NCBI GenBank assembly: GCA_011009095.1 | Contig: VTPC01089963.1 | Location: 201,264-265,263 of the forward strand | Direction of reading: 5' to 3' | DNA length: 64,000 nt | From: Ignelater luminosus | Lineage: Eukaryota > Arthropoda > Insecta > Coleoptera > Elateridae | Shown: positions 43,735 through 55,012 of the stretch, piece by piece | Position numbering within the stretch: the stretch's first letter is position 1 | Layout: each line of letters begins with the position of its first letter | The notes under the pieces: generated by a model | The model's input: the letters and a program-made list of their open reading frames with translations, nothing else | Told to the model about the DNA's origin: nothing | Database searches by the model: none | Position numbers and translations under genes: made by a program

Positions 43735-44515
43735 GGAAAGTACTATCGGCACAAGACCTTTTTCGTTATGTAGACTAGAGATTAAAGTTCTTTGTGTTTA
43801 AGTTGGATGGAAACGTCTACCAATTCAAAGTGGTAACTTTTGGTTTATCAACAGCTACTGCAGCAGTAATCAAGCCACTACAGAAAATATTAAGATTTCT
43901 GTTTGCACTAAGCAGATGAAAGTTTGATACTTAGTCCTTTGAGACCATTTTAGAAACGCTAAATGAAACCGGCCTGAAACTGAACTTAAAAAAATGTGAA
44001 TTCTGCAAACAACATGTCAAATACTTAAGTTATAACATCACTACAGAAGAGGTCACCATTGATGATGACGGAATAAAAGAAAGCAACAATTTTAAACCAT
44101 CAAGGAATCTTAAACAAGTTTGAGGGTTCTTAGGAGTCCTAAATGACTACAAAAACTTTATCTCTAACCTAGTAGAGGCTGTACCTTTGTGTAATCTCCT
44201 AAAGAAGAATGTCAAATAGAAATGGGATAATAGAAGAAATGAAGCATTTGAACAACTTAAGCAAGAATTTTACAGTCAGCTCAGATTGTATTAACCAAAG
44301 TTTGATTTGCAGTTTATTTTAAGGAGTGATGCTACCGATACAGCTGTGTTGACAGAATTGGTGCAAATTTCATTTCAAGGTTATTGAAAGATTGTGAAAA
44401 GAGATATAGCGTTTCCGAGAAAGAAATGTGTGCCGTTGTATTTGCATTAACAAAGTTACGTTTTTATTTATTGGGCAAGCCCTTCGTGGTACAGACGAAG
44501 CCCCATTGTGTTTTT
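43735..44515 (+). pseudogene. Ty3/gypsy-type pol relic (RT C-terminal part + RNase H)
   Basis: Translation shows FFVFKLDGNVYQFKVVTFGL, an unrecognisable catalytic YxDD region, then ETILETLNETGLKLNLKKCE, VKYLSYNIT, GFLGVLNDYKNFISN and PLCNLLKKN. The RNase H part follows: FILRSDATDTAVL, then LLKDCEKRYSVSEKEMCAVV and FALTKLRFYLLGKPFVVQT (44384-44500). Several stops and frameshifts occur and no LTRs were recognised. A relic of an endogenous LTR retroelement that is not functional. Confidence 0.75.
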
Positions 44516-45035
44516 CAAGATCAGGCCTCCGGCCGAGATCCTGAGATTTTTCACGCGGAAAAAAACTGGAAAAAGGTGCCATCCTCCGGGAGGGCTGTAC
44601 ATCCTACCGGGGTGAGGTGCATAGACTTGATCAATTCTTAATGTTTAAATTGGAAATTGTCTCACTCTCTGTTTTTATGTAGCCACCTGTTGGAACTTCC
44701 AACGTCGTAACGTCTTTCTGCCTTTTTTTCGAGGGTATCTATTAGTCTTGCACAAGAGTTGAGTACTATCAAACTCCTCACAGTGCCATCTCCAGGAATT
44801 TCTTTCAAACCTTGCCCTGCTGAATAGTTTTTGTATTAAACAAAACCGAAGACTTCACGGCCCTAGTCATTAATAAATCGACGTCTTCCAGAATTAGACC
44901 ATATCATTGTTAAATTATAGTATACAAAGTGATTCGTATAAGAGTACACCATAGATAGTTTATCTAAACATAGGTCCGTTAACGTTTCCTAACAGAGATA
45001 CAAGAGATTTTAGCGTCAACAAAATAATTGCTTAA
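44516..45035. other. Spacer, nothing recognised
   Basis: No supported open frame or repeat was found after the RNase H match ends. Confidence 0.4.
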
Positions 45036-45038
45036 TTT

Positions 45039-45965
45039 TTATTTAAACTGTAAATACAAACAACATTTTATAGTAATGCTCAAAATGAATAATTCTGCTT
45101 GTCGAATCAGTGATCTTTGTATTTTCTGAGCGAGATTTAGAGAACCACAAATATCATCAGTATGTTGTATTATTTGATTTCGTAATTCCTCCCGCGTAGC
45201 AAACTCTCTTTGACGATACCCCTCGGATTTCATATGCATCCTAATGGATTTAGGTACGGAGACCTTGGCGACCAGCGCACAAATCTATTTTGACCAATCC
45301 ACTTTTGGGGATAGCACGCATTTAAATATTCAGTGACTATCCTGCCATAATTTGCTGGTGCACCGTCATGCATGTACCACCCCTGTTGTCTAATCCCAAA
45401 AGGTACATCTTCCAACAACACATGTAACTGATCTTTAAGAAAGTTTAAATACCTTTGAGACGGTATGGTAATTCATATGGACTAATTAAATGATTGCTTA
45501 TAATTTCCAGCCACACATTGATGTAAAATTCATGTTGGAAATGGGAAGTAATAAACACATAAAGATTTTCGTCTGCCCACTTATGAAAACTGTGATAATC
45601 TGTCAGGCCACTTCTTGACAGACTTGCCTCTTTTGTGAACAGAACACTAGAAAGGAAACTATTGTCCTGTTCGTTTTCATTTAACAACCATCGATAACAG
45701 GTTATGCGTTTTTCCGCATCTCAGGTTGTAATTCTTACACACTGCTTAAATGGTAGGGTAGAGGTGCTGCTGCCTTGAACATCCCCATACCGTACTTTGT
45801 GACACATGTACGGTGTTTGCTACCCTACGTGTGCTTGTTGTAGGATCATTTTCAACAATCTGAAGGATATGATTCTTTACATTAAGTGTAAAAGCCCTAC
45901 GAACAATACCGTGTTCTTTAGGAGGTTGTCAATAGCCTGTTTCTTGCACGGCATAAAAGTGCGTT
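45039..45965 (-). pseudogene. IS630/Tc1/mariner-type transposase relic 1
   Basis: On the minus strand an N-terminal HTH piece (HILQIVENDPTTSTRRVANT, then VSQSTVWG) leads to a catalytic part split over three frames: 45687-45445, 45421-45230 and 45239-45039. Markers are SSVLFTKEASLSRSG, NVWLEIISNHLI, IRQQGWYMHDGAPANYGR and WSPRSPYLNPLGC. Compared with active members (LFTDEA, HDGAPAH, RSPDLTP), the first catalytic D is K and the third is Y, so the enzyme is dead regardless of the frameshifts. No terminal inverted repeats were recognised. Confidence 0.75.
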
Positions 45966-46785
45966 CATTTGGCAACCAAAATGTTACATGAACCTATCCC
46001 TGAGACTATATGGTTGCAGACTTTAAATTAAAATGATCGGAAAATATACCGAAGAATTTTTAGTTTTTGTCAGAATTACTAAATCGAAATTATAGTCGTA
46101 GAAATACCTCATGTCAGAAATCTATCTCACTTACTCTGACGTAACCGGATGAGACAAAAAATCACTAAAAAAAATGGCAGGATCAGTTTTAGTTTTCCAA
46201 TATCTAAAAAGTCCAAACGCGTTACTGACATCTGTCGTATGTATTCCGAAGTTTTAAATTTAGAGATTGACCATTACAGTCATTACACAAAATTTTTGCA
46301 TTTAAAATGGTGAAACAATTCAGTGAGAAAACAAAACAAAATACTGTTAGTGTATTAGAGTACCTGAAACAACATCCTAAAATTTGCCGAATTCAAGGCA
46401 AAAGCAACATGTGTTTGGCGGTGGATATGTTAAAATGATCTGAACGGTTTTTATACAGACTGAAGAATTTAAAAGGACCCACAGACGCCGAGTATAAAAT
46501 AAATTTGTCTGTTAAAATGAAAAGAATAAAAATCAAAATCGGCATGACTTTATTAATGCCAGTACGAAAAGTAATTTATAAAATGATTGCTGGCAATGAA
46601 CATGTAACAATAAAGTCCTTATATGATCGAGTGAAAGAAGAAATTCCTGATTCCCCAGGTTGCCCAAAATCTCTAAATACTTGGATTCGAACAATAGGTT
46701 TTAAATTTTCAAAACACAACAATAATCGATAATTTTTAATGGAACACCCAGGCGTTAGGCTTGAAGAAGTTCTGAGATGCTGGTG

Positions 46786-47269
46786 TTTTATAATAATATG
46801 GGAGTTCGTTTATAATAATAATAAATAGTAAAATGATAAAAAGTTATTTATTAAAGTTTGTACACAGGTTAACAAGTTATTACAATTGTTGTGGAACCGT
46901 AAAGAACCGATCAACTGATGTGAGTTGATGTTCGGCTAAGATTCAAACACTGAGAGAGTGTTTAAATGTTTACAACCTTTATATATACAAGTCATGCAAA
47001 GAGCGGGGTTCGTAGAAAAACTACAATAATGATTTTCTAGAAACTTCTAATAAAAGAGTATTGTGTTGGATGCTAGGCAGTAAACAAAATTCTTAAACCT
47101 TTTACGAAAATTATTTTTATGCATAAAAGTGTTTAAGATATTTGTAAAGATTTTAGGTACGTTTGAAAGGGATTAAAAACAAGCCCTTTTTCTCGGTAGG
47201 TCTGGCTTGACTTCACATTCTAAAAACTAAATCTTCTTCGAATCTCTAGTTTTTAGGAAGTGTCCCTAC
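46786..47269. mobile_element. Probable insertion, solo-LTR-like
   Basis: Transposase similarity stops at RCW (about 46785) and resumes at LKSSKF (about 47270), so ~480 bp were inserted. The insert begins TGTTTTATAA and ends CCCTACA, matching the TG...CA ends of LTRs. No convincing target duplication was found, and no coding sequence is present. It could also be another short element. Confidence 0.4.
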
Positions 47270-47314
47270 AGGCTTAAAAGTTCTAAATTTTTTCGAAAAC
47301 ATGTGGATCATAAG

Positions 47315-47505
47315 TAGAGATCGGAAAAATATGCAAAATGTCCACTGTATCTTTTGATACATTCCTTCAAACCATTGCAATTACTCGTTTTATTACTTAT
47401 TATACGTTAAATACTTCTAGACAGTAATAAAACGTACAATGACAGAATTCTGAAGTGTTATATTGAAAGATACAGTAGACATTTTGCATATTTTTCCCAT
47501 CTCTA
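47315..47505. mobile_element. hAT MITE, 191 bp, perfect 8-bp target duplication
   Basis: Terminal inverted repeats of 40 bp (47315-47354 and 47466-47505) begin TAGAGATCGGAAAAATATGC and TAGAGATGGGAAAAATATGC and differ at two positions. The flanks are ATCATAAG at 47307-47314 and again at 47506-47513, an exact 8-bp duplication. This identifies a non-autonomous hAT insertion, fairly recent since the target duplication is intact. Removing it restores the reading frame of the host transposase relic (VDHKASSLFTPV). Confidence 0.92.
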
Positions 47506-48180
47506 ATCATAAGGCATCAAGTCTATTTACACCTGTGTTTCTTGGCGAAACATGGGGTTTTAGTAAAGGCAGTATGAGCAGAAACTCTTGGCAAGATGGC
47601 AAACTGGCGAGGGTTGTCGATACATTGTTTTGCACGCCGGAAACACTGAAGGAATATAAACAGAGAAAATTTCGTGCGCTGGTTTAAAACGCAGTTAATA
47701 CCAAATCTTTCTGGGCCATCTTTAATCATTATGGACAATGCATTTTACCATAGTGGTTTGGAGGTATCTAAGTTGATAACTTTAGAATTTTATTTTTGAC
47801 AATCTTGATAGAAGGACATCTCATGCAAAAGATGGACCAAAAAGATGACAGAATGGCTAACTACAAAGAAAATCCCTGTGCCTTCAACAGCAATGAAAGA
47901 TCAAATATGGGATTTAGTAAAAGATAAAATACCCAAAGAAAAAGTTTACTATTTAGATAAATATGCCGAACAACACGGGCACTGTGTGTTAAGATTGCCA
48001 CCGTACCACTGTCACTTCAACGCTATTGAAATGGTGTGGTCAGAAATAAAACGGCATTATGATGCTAATATAGAAAAGACACCGTTCACTTCAACAGATG
48101 TGTTAAATATATGGGCAAGAGCGCTAGAAAGTGTGACTGTGTCGCATTGGAGAAATTACGTGCAACACACAAAAAGTTAA

Positions 48181-49385
48181 TGAGCTAATTATCAATGTTA
48201 ATGGTGATAGTGATGATAGCTCTGATTTCAATGACAGCAGATATATAAAAATTCCTTTTGTTTCTTGTTCTTTTCTTATTTCTTTGTATTTTAATAAAAT
48301 TTTTAATTTTGACATACTAAAATCACTTTATGCACGGTTTTCTGAAGAAATGCCGGATGTTGTTTGCACCGCACGTTCCATTAATGCTTGAATTTACAAA
48401 TTGGTTTTAAATTTAGGAAATATAAGGACGGTATAGACAAACATGTAGATTGTGTAGACTGCATCTCGTACATATTTAACATCTGTAGGAAAACTAGTCT
48501 AGTAGCAATATTTAAGAATTTACACTTTGCGTTGCCTAGATACCAGAAATCATAGAACTAGAACTCAACATTCTTTTGTTGACTGACATGGGGTATTTCC
48601 ACGACTATACTATTCTCTATACCATTCTACAAAAAATGCCGTCGTAATTGAATTCAGCAAACTAACTGAAAAATTGAAATTTTAAAAGGAGCCTCAACAT
48701 CTGTATTCAAGGACTTAAGTATAAATACTACAAAAGTAAACAAATGTCAGGAGGTAGATTCCGAACGTTAATCCGTTATATGACCGTTAGAATGGTACAC
48801 ACTATATCTAAAATTGATTCAACCCAGTCCATCCAATACAAAATTTTTGAAAATATAACATCAAGGTGTTTAGGTCACATTTTCTTCAAAGTAATGATTT
48901 TCTAAAGTTGTAGTAGTGTGAATGAACTTCTTGTTTTACACATACTCAGTGTGGAGTTTCAAACCCGTACATAGAACAATGCATGGGGATTCATGTTTTT
49001 GTAATTCCTGCTTCCCAAATGAACTTACAGGGAAGGTAACGGTATCAATCGATAGGGTAGAAGTTTCCTTTCAATTTGGCAACAATAAATTAACCAAAAA
49101 ATGCTCAAAATCAGTAAAATAAATTAATAATAAAATTGTCCTATGTACGCGTTTGAAAGTCCATACTTGGTATAATAAAGAAAATTAGTGATTAGCCATC
49201 ATAGTCCGGCCTTGTAATTAGTATTTTAGGTATACTTCTGTAAAATTTGATTTATTGTAGAAACATAGTTTAAATTGTCTAAAATTTAGTTATAATTAGT
49301 CCTTTATGACATGGGGACTAAAAATGAAATTAATTAACTAAATTCCATAATATCTACGGCAAAATTGAATTAACACACAGCGTAT
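48181..49385. other. AT-rich intergenic DNA
   Basis: A 66-codon frame at 48922-49122 has no recognised motif; nothing else was seen. Confidence 0.5.
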
Positions 49386-49389
49386 TTGA

Positions 49390-49600
49390 TTTAATTAGCG
49401 TCTTCTATTAAACAAAAGGTTTCACAATTATTATTATTTTTAATTCTGGAATTAAGAACAACAAATCTTAACATAAAAAACATAAACAGTGTATAATCAA
49501 ACTAATTACAATAAAATCTTGAGTTTCATGCATTCAAGCATGAAAAAAGTAGTTTTTGTTCTAGTTATTTATTTTAAAAATACTAAACGCACAATTTAAT
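49390..49600. repeat. Divergent direct repeat, copy 1
   Basis: It shares ordered blocks with 51755-51970: ATTAGCGTCTTCTATT/ATTAGCAGATTCTATT, AAATCTTAACATAAAA/AAATCTTAAGAAATAA, AAACAGTGTATAATCA/AAACAGTGTGTAATCA, TTTCATGCATTCAAGCAT/TTTCATGCATTAGAGCAT and TGTTCTAGTTATTT/TGTTCTGGTCATTT. Confidence 0.6.
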
Positions 49601-51754
49601 AGCCTGGGAAACCAAAAACGAATATATTTGTTGGTGATTTGTATTTACGTTTATAAAACCACAAGCGATATTGAATAAAATAAAAATTTAATTATACCAC
49701 ACCAAACCGCACAAAAAAATTTCTCACAGTCTTTTCTATTTGTTCAAATTAGTCTGAGATATCTCGCTTTTGTATTTGCACATTTGTATATTTATAATAT
49801 ACACTGCCCTAAAAAAATCTAATACAAATACTAAAAGGCTTAAAACGAATTATCTAAAATTGCATGGTAGCTAAGTCAAATTTGTAGCAAAATATAAAAT
49901 GTTTGATTAAAAGTTTTTATTCAACATGATCTTGACCTTTATAAAATTAATAAAACCAAACAAAATCTAATAACTCGTTAAATGTTTCTTGCATTATTTT
50001 ATAATTCTTCGTAAAATATTTAAATTCCATGTTTTGTGATTTCCAAGAAATGTTTCTACGTCAATTCTAATACGTATTCAGAACAAAAAACGCAGCAAGT
50101 ACTTTTAATTAGAATTAATTTGAATATTGCTTACGATCAGAATCAACTTGCAACTTCCAGTGCAAATAAAATCTCAAATCTTCCATTTACAATGTTAGTT
50201 TTCAAGCTTTATTTTTAAAATAGTCATTGAATTCTTCGCTTTCATGCACACATAACCTTTAGGTACCCACATATCATCATATATAAATGTCACTTGCAAG
50301 TTACATGGGGTAACCCGTAATGGGGTATTTAAACGCCGCCTTAGGGTAATTGCTATTAATAGAGTGTGTTTTGGACAGCCCTTTGAATGTTATAGACATG
50401 ATAATGAGACTATGCAATCTTCAAAGCAAAGATTTTCCGTGCTTCGCCAACCGCGTAAGTACTCTCTTGTGTGAATTTGATTTGTGATTTTACTGATTTT
50501 CTTATTATAATATAATCTTCAATATGTGATGTTCTGCTTGTGATTAACTAAATTGTTAAAAGCGGCCTCTAATTCTGCTATAAAGGTAGACTTCGAGATA
50601 AATCTTCTATCTTTCTCTTTCAGTATTATAATAAATACAAAACCGTTTCTAATTATATATATAAAAAATTAAATAAAAATTTTGCGCATTAAAAAAGCTG
50701 ACACGCGCGTCGCCATTTTATTTTTATTCTTCAGAATTTATTATTGCTAAACGATTTCGTAACGGTGTCATCCCTATAAATTTATATACAATTCACCCTT
50801 TTCATTCATTCATTTAAAATTTCATAAATATCGTGTTAGTTACAGTGGTGATAAACTTTTATTACAGATTCGAACACAATCCACCCTGATAAAAAGATTA
50901 ATAACGGTAATGCCATTTGTATTTGACACTAAATAAGGGACCGTCCATATAGAGTTTTACTTTTCCTTAAATAATAATTATTATTAGGGGGCAACGTACA
51001 TTTCAGCTTTTTTTTCTAACATACTACAAGCACTGTTTTAAATTCCAAGGACGTTTTTAAATTTATTTTATTATTTTTTTGCAAGACTTGTAGCGATACG
51101 TATATATGTTTGTATGTGAGCTGGTTTATCCAACCATAAATACATGTGAGTATCGTTATTCTGTAAACGCAGTGGGCTGTGAAATGGAATGGAATACAAA
51201 GGACCAAAACTCGAAAGGGTTGATCTCTCCATCCAAGCGACTAATTGTTGATTAATTGACGTCTTCACATGCAAATCACTAACTAATAAATCTACAATAA
51301 TCTGATGCCGAATAATGGGGAATGTAGATTTAACTGTCGGCTATTGTTTTTGTAATTTACACATTACTGTTCCTTGTAACAATAACAAAACACATAAATA
51401 AAATTATTAAACGTACAGTAAAATGTAGATGATACATTTGTATGATTCCATTGTAGAAACTAGAAGGCAGGGATAATAGGTACCTGAGAGTAAGAAAAAG
51501 TCAAAATAGTACTTTAGTTTCAGGGCTTGATTAGGCTTTTTTATTGTAATATACTGCATTGCAATGCCTTCTTTTCTTGGAAATAAACATCAAACTTGTG
51601 GCCAATATAACTTGTTTATAATTCAGATAGAGTATTATTTCAGTAGGTTAGTAAAATGCACTAGTATGAGACTAGACAAAAATAAAACCAAATAATTAAA
51701 TTTTATTATAATTTATTAATAGATTAGATTAATATTAAAGTCTGTTTTATTTAA
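49601..51754. other. AT-rich intergenic DNA; possible promoter-like spot near 50.3 kb
   Basis: No gene is supported. Near 50280-50460 a TATATAAATG precedes a less AT-rich patch in which an ATG-led piece (MQSSKQRFSVLRQPR) ends at a strong donor-like CGC|GTAAGT. No matching downstream exon was found, so this is not called as a gene. Confidence 0.35.
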
Positions 51755-51970
51755 AATCGTTACATAATTAGCAGATTCTATTGTACAAAAAGAGTTACTA
51801 TCAATTTTAAAATTAAGAAATCTTAAGAAATAACAAACATAAAACAACTCTAGAAAATTTTTTTAAACAGTGTGTAATCACGTCAATTATATGAGATTTT
51901 GAATTTCATGCATTAGAGCATAAAAAAGTATACTTAATGTTCTGGTCATTTCTTTAAAAGCTACTGAACT
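51755..51970. repeat. Divergent direct repeat, copy 2
   Basis: The partner of 49390-49600, in the same orientation about 2.37 kb away. Identity is perhaps 65-70% by eye, with several indels. Confidence 0.6.
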
Positions 51971-52289
51971 CAGGTTTTAATATTTTCAATAAAGGACGCT
52001 ATCCAGTAAGAAGTCAGATTTGGGACACGCTCTATTTAAAGTTCCACGAGTCCTCAAATGATTTAGATACTAGATTGTACGTAAATATATGCTTTTTCAA
52101 TTAGTACAAGTTTCATTTGGGAACGCGCGGAACGTCTATATCTTTTATTAGTAATTGATTAAATGCGACTAACATACGGTCCAGATCTATACAATACTCC
52201 TGAATAAATTCTGTTTATTTCAGCTTTTCATTTTAACAGATACGCTTATATCAAACTTATTTTATTACGGATATTAGTATTGGCGACCA

Positions 52290-52745
52290 TGCCGAGCAGA
52301 GCGCACCTTCTTCTACGACGCCAAAGTTAACGTACGATACCAAAAATCCACATCCTTCATAACGAGATTTGTGAAATGACGCGAATTCCGTTTATATGTA
52401 AACAATATTGTATACAACAGTATTTCACCTCTCATTCACGTCTAGTTTGCTAAAGGGACACAAACGCAAGTACCTTCTATACCGACGTCAAGGTTAACGC
52501 ACAAAACCAAAAATCCACGTCCCTCATAACGAGATTTGTAGAGATGTTATTAGGCGAATTCTGTTTATATGTGAACGTCAGTCTGTACAATCGCATCCTA
52601 TCTCTCATCCACGTCTAGTTCTGTAAATGCATACAGACGCAAATATCTTCGTGAACGAGATCATGATTGAAGTAGAGAAACTAGCATTCACGTCCTGTAT
52701 AACGAAAGCTGATATTAAGCGAATTGTAGAGATGTGTAAACGAGA
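52290..52745. repeat. Ancient tandem triplication, ~170-bp unit
   Basis: Units at about 52290-52449, 52462-52619 and 52628-52745 share CCAAAAATCCACRTCC, TCATAACGAGATTTGT, GCGAATTCYGTTTATATGT and CTCATYCACGTCTAGTT. The third unit is partial and more diverged. Offsets are ~167 and ~174 bp. An open frame (52627-52866, 79 codons) starts in unit three; no motif is recognised. Confidence 0.6.
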
Positions 52746-54680
52746 GTGTGTAATACATCAGTGCAACAAGAAGGTTCTTACATCGTCACCAATAAGAAAG
52801 GACTGTCTAGCTTGTAAGTTAAAAGAAGTTGCGTTTTCTGTAGACTGCTCGCAACTGTTAGTATGAAAACCTCCTTCTCGGTTTTGATGCCCTTCTAGTT
52901 ACTATTTAAGTTTGGCTCACCGAACATATACAGTGTGTTCCTTAATGACTAAACTTGCTGCCTCTCAAAGATTTTTTATTGACAGCTCGTGTATTAGTGT
53001 GATAAGTACGAATGGTTGTGAACTAGAAGAACGTTGCTTATGCAACCCGACACGCACAAAATTAATTATCTCAGAGATTAGTTTTGGTAACTGGTCGCAC
53101 TTTGTTAATCACGTGACATTTAGTCATATTTTAAAACCTTGTACAGTGATCAAGTGCAAACCTTGTGATATCTTTTAAAATGGGAAGATTCTCTCAGGTT
53201 AGCAGAACTGACTACAAGACATGTGATTCAAACGGTGCACTACGGTTTTCTTGTCCTATCAACAGAAATGCTATTTTCTAAATGACGCGCTGATCACATG
53301 TTTTATTGCTCTAGTTATATGACGCGGCAAGAATATTAAATATATACGATTAGCCACTACTTTTAGGAGCCATGCACCTACAGGACGTGATATACCAATT
53401 CTAACAATTGATCACTAAATCCACCGCTTCACTAACAATAAGATTAAGAGCGTCTAAGTAGTTACTCGTTTTGCTGTTTGAAATAGAATTGCTGCAGAAA
53501 CTAATCAAAACCATTACGCTTGTCGTACATCTTAATTATGTAACACTAAATAAATATTGGTTAGTTTCTAACTCTACAGGTTTTGTCTAGTCACAATCTG
53601 AATTAGAACATGTTCTGCCAGAATGTAGAAAAATTACAGCAACAAAGAAAATATTTCTCATGTATTACAATGTGCGAAATAATCCAGTGGCAAAAAGAAT
53701 AATAAAGAAATACGTGCATTTGATATACAAAGTGTTCATAAATGTTTCTGGGTCTAGCAGGCTGTGAAATTATGCTTGCGACTGCATTTGTCACCTTTTG
53801 AAAAACAGGATATGTATTAGAATGTTTGTCACGTTACACTCATTGCATCGTTGTTACGATGGTTGTTTAATCTTCTGTTTTTTAAGAATTAATAAGTTAA
53901 AAGTTGTTAATAAACCTACGACTTTAGTCTTAAAAAAGACTTTTTCGTACAATAAGTGCAATTATAGAGAAAAAATTTGGAACAATTCAACCAATTTCAG
54001 CACGAGATTAACTAAATTGCTAAATGCAGGACAATGACATTTGCAATTGACAAATGACAGAAAACAAATACGTATTAGTTGTTGAAATAAATCAACAAGG
54101 CGGCACATCAAAATTAGATTCCATAGCCAACTGGACATTTATAAACACTTTGTAGAAAATAGACGTGTCTCAATATCTTTCTGCCGGTAGAATAATTTTA
54201 AAGGCATAAATTATATTTCATACTTTTAGTCACAGGATTATTATATCAAATTTCCGTTTTATGAATAATTCTTTCCAAATTCAAAGTAAGTAGTCCGAAG
54301 CTATCAGGTCTGTTATTTTTCCAGGTAGAAACTGTAGCAGATAAGGCAGGCAAACCAAATGCGTTGGTTATTTGAAAATATAGTACTATACACAACAACT
54401 TAGAAAAATGTCTAAACTTATAAAAAAGCGACAATTCTTAACTACTAAGCACAATTTTAATTAAATCCAGTTTTTATCTATTTTGTGGTAACGTTTTTTG
54501 GAATTATTCCTAATTGAGTTGTAATAAATAAACCCTAATGGGAATTTGCAGAATTTTTTTGATATAGCCTCATCGTCAATTTAATTTAGAATTCCTTATT
54601 GCTACTATTCTTGGGCCCTGAAAACGATTTACTATTAAATTACTCTTGAAGGATGGAACAAAAATGTGGAAGATATACAG
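52746..54680. other. Intergenic DNA with small unassigned frames
   Basis: Frames at 52912-53178 (88 codons, eight cysteines), minus 53603-53794 and 53798-54037 resemble nothing recognised. The rest is AT-rich without features. Confidence 0.4.
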
Positions 54681-54682
54681 AC

Positions 54683-55012
54683 TTAAAACTGCAACCATCT
54701 AAAACACTGAAATTGAGTCTCATCAAACGTGGCACTATTCTTGCTGCATTCTTCTGGATTTTCTACAATATAACGATTGGTTGCATCTAGCAAATACTGA
54801 GTAAAACTTTTCTTGGAGATTTCGTTATCAGTAAACTTCCAAAAGCCCATAAACCACAAAACTGATGATGTTACGTGATTGCACATTCCAACAACTCTTG
54901 TTCCGCACTGACAAAGATAATAATATTCTATTACTTGTGAAGCACCTTCCTTGCTATTATCGTGTTCTATCCATAACGCATAGATTTCACATTTGAAAAA
55001 TCTGCTTTTCAT
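54683..55012 (-). pseudogene. SWIM-type zinc-finger fragment of a transposon-linked family
   Basis: The 109-codon minus frame reads KSRFFKCEIYALWIEHDNS, then IEYYYLCQCGTRVVGMCNHV and TSSVLWFMGFWKF. The C-X-C...C-X-H arrangement (CQC...MCNH) with G-R-VVG and a following LWF.G is the SWIM zinc finger seen at the end of abundant insect proteins of probable transposon origin (family look YCRC..G.RTVG.C.H..S..WYLG). The upstream DDE-like part was not recognised, so this is a fragment. Its start is not defined. Confidence 0.5.

Larger units (their letters stand above)
46307..48180 (+). pseudogene. IS630/Tc1/mariner-type transposase relic 2 (with insertions)
   Basis: An N-terminal frame starts MVKQFSEKTKQNTVSV at 46307 and stays in one frame to 46785 apart from stops at 46436 and 46730, with IKSLYDRVKEEIPD in the HTH region. 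Coding similarity resumes at about 47270 (LKSSKFFRKH) and, past a MITE, at 47506 (FTPVFLGETW). It continues with LIIMDNAFYHSGLE near 47725 and, from 47845, MTEWLTTKKIPVPS, EQHGHCVLRLPPYH, CHFNAIEMVWSEIKRHY. Catalytic residues are D to G (FLGETW), D kept (IMDNAFYH) and D to H (HCHFN). Two insertions split it: an LTR-like segment (46786-47269) and a hAT MITE (47315-47505). Confidence 0.8.

Noticed and set aside
43735-44515. Possibility of an intact endogenous retrovirus
   Set aside because: Stops, lost YxDD and absence of LTRs, gag or envelope show only a pol relic of Ty3/gypsy type.
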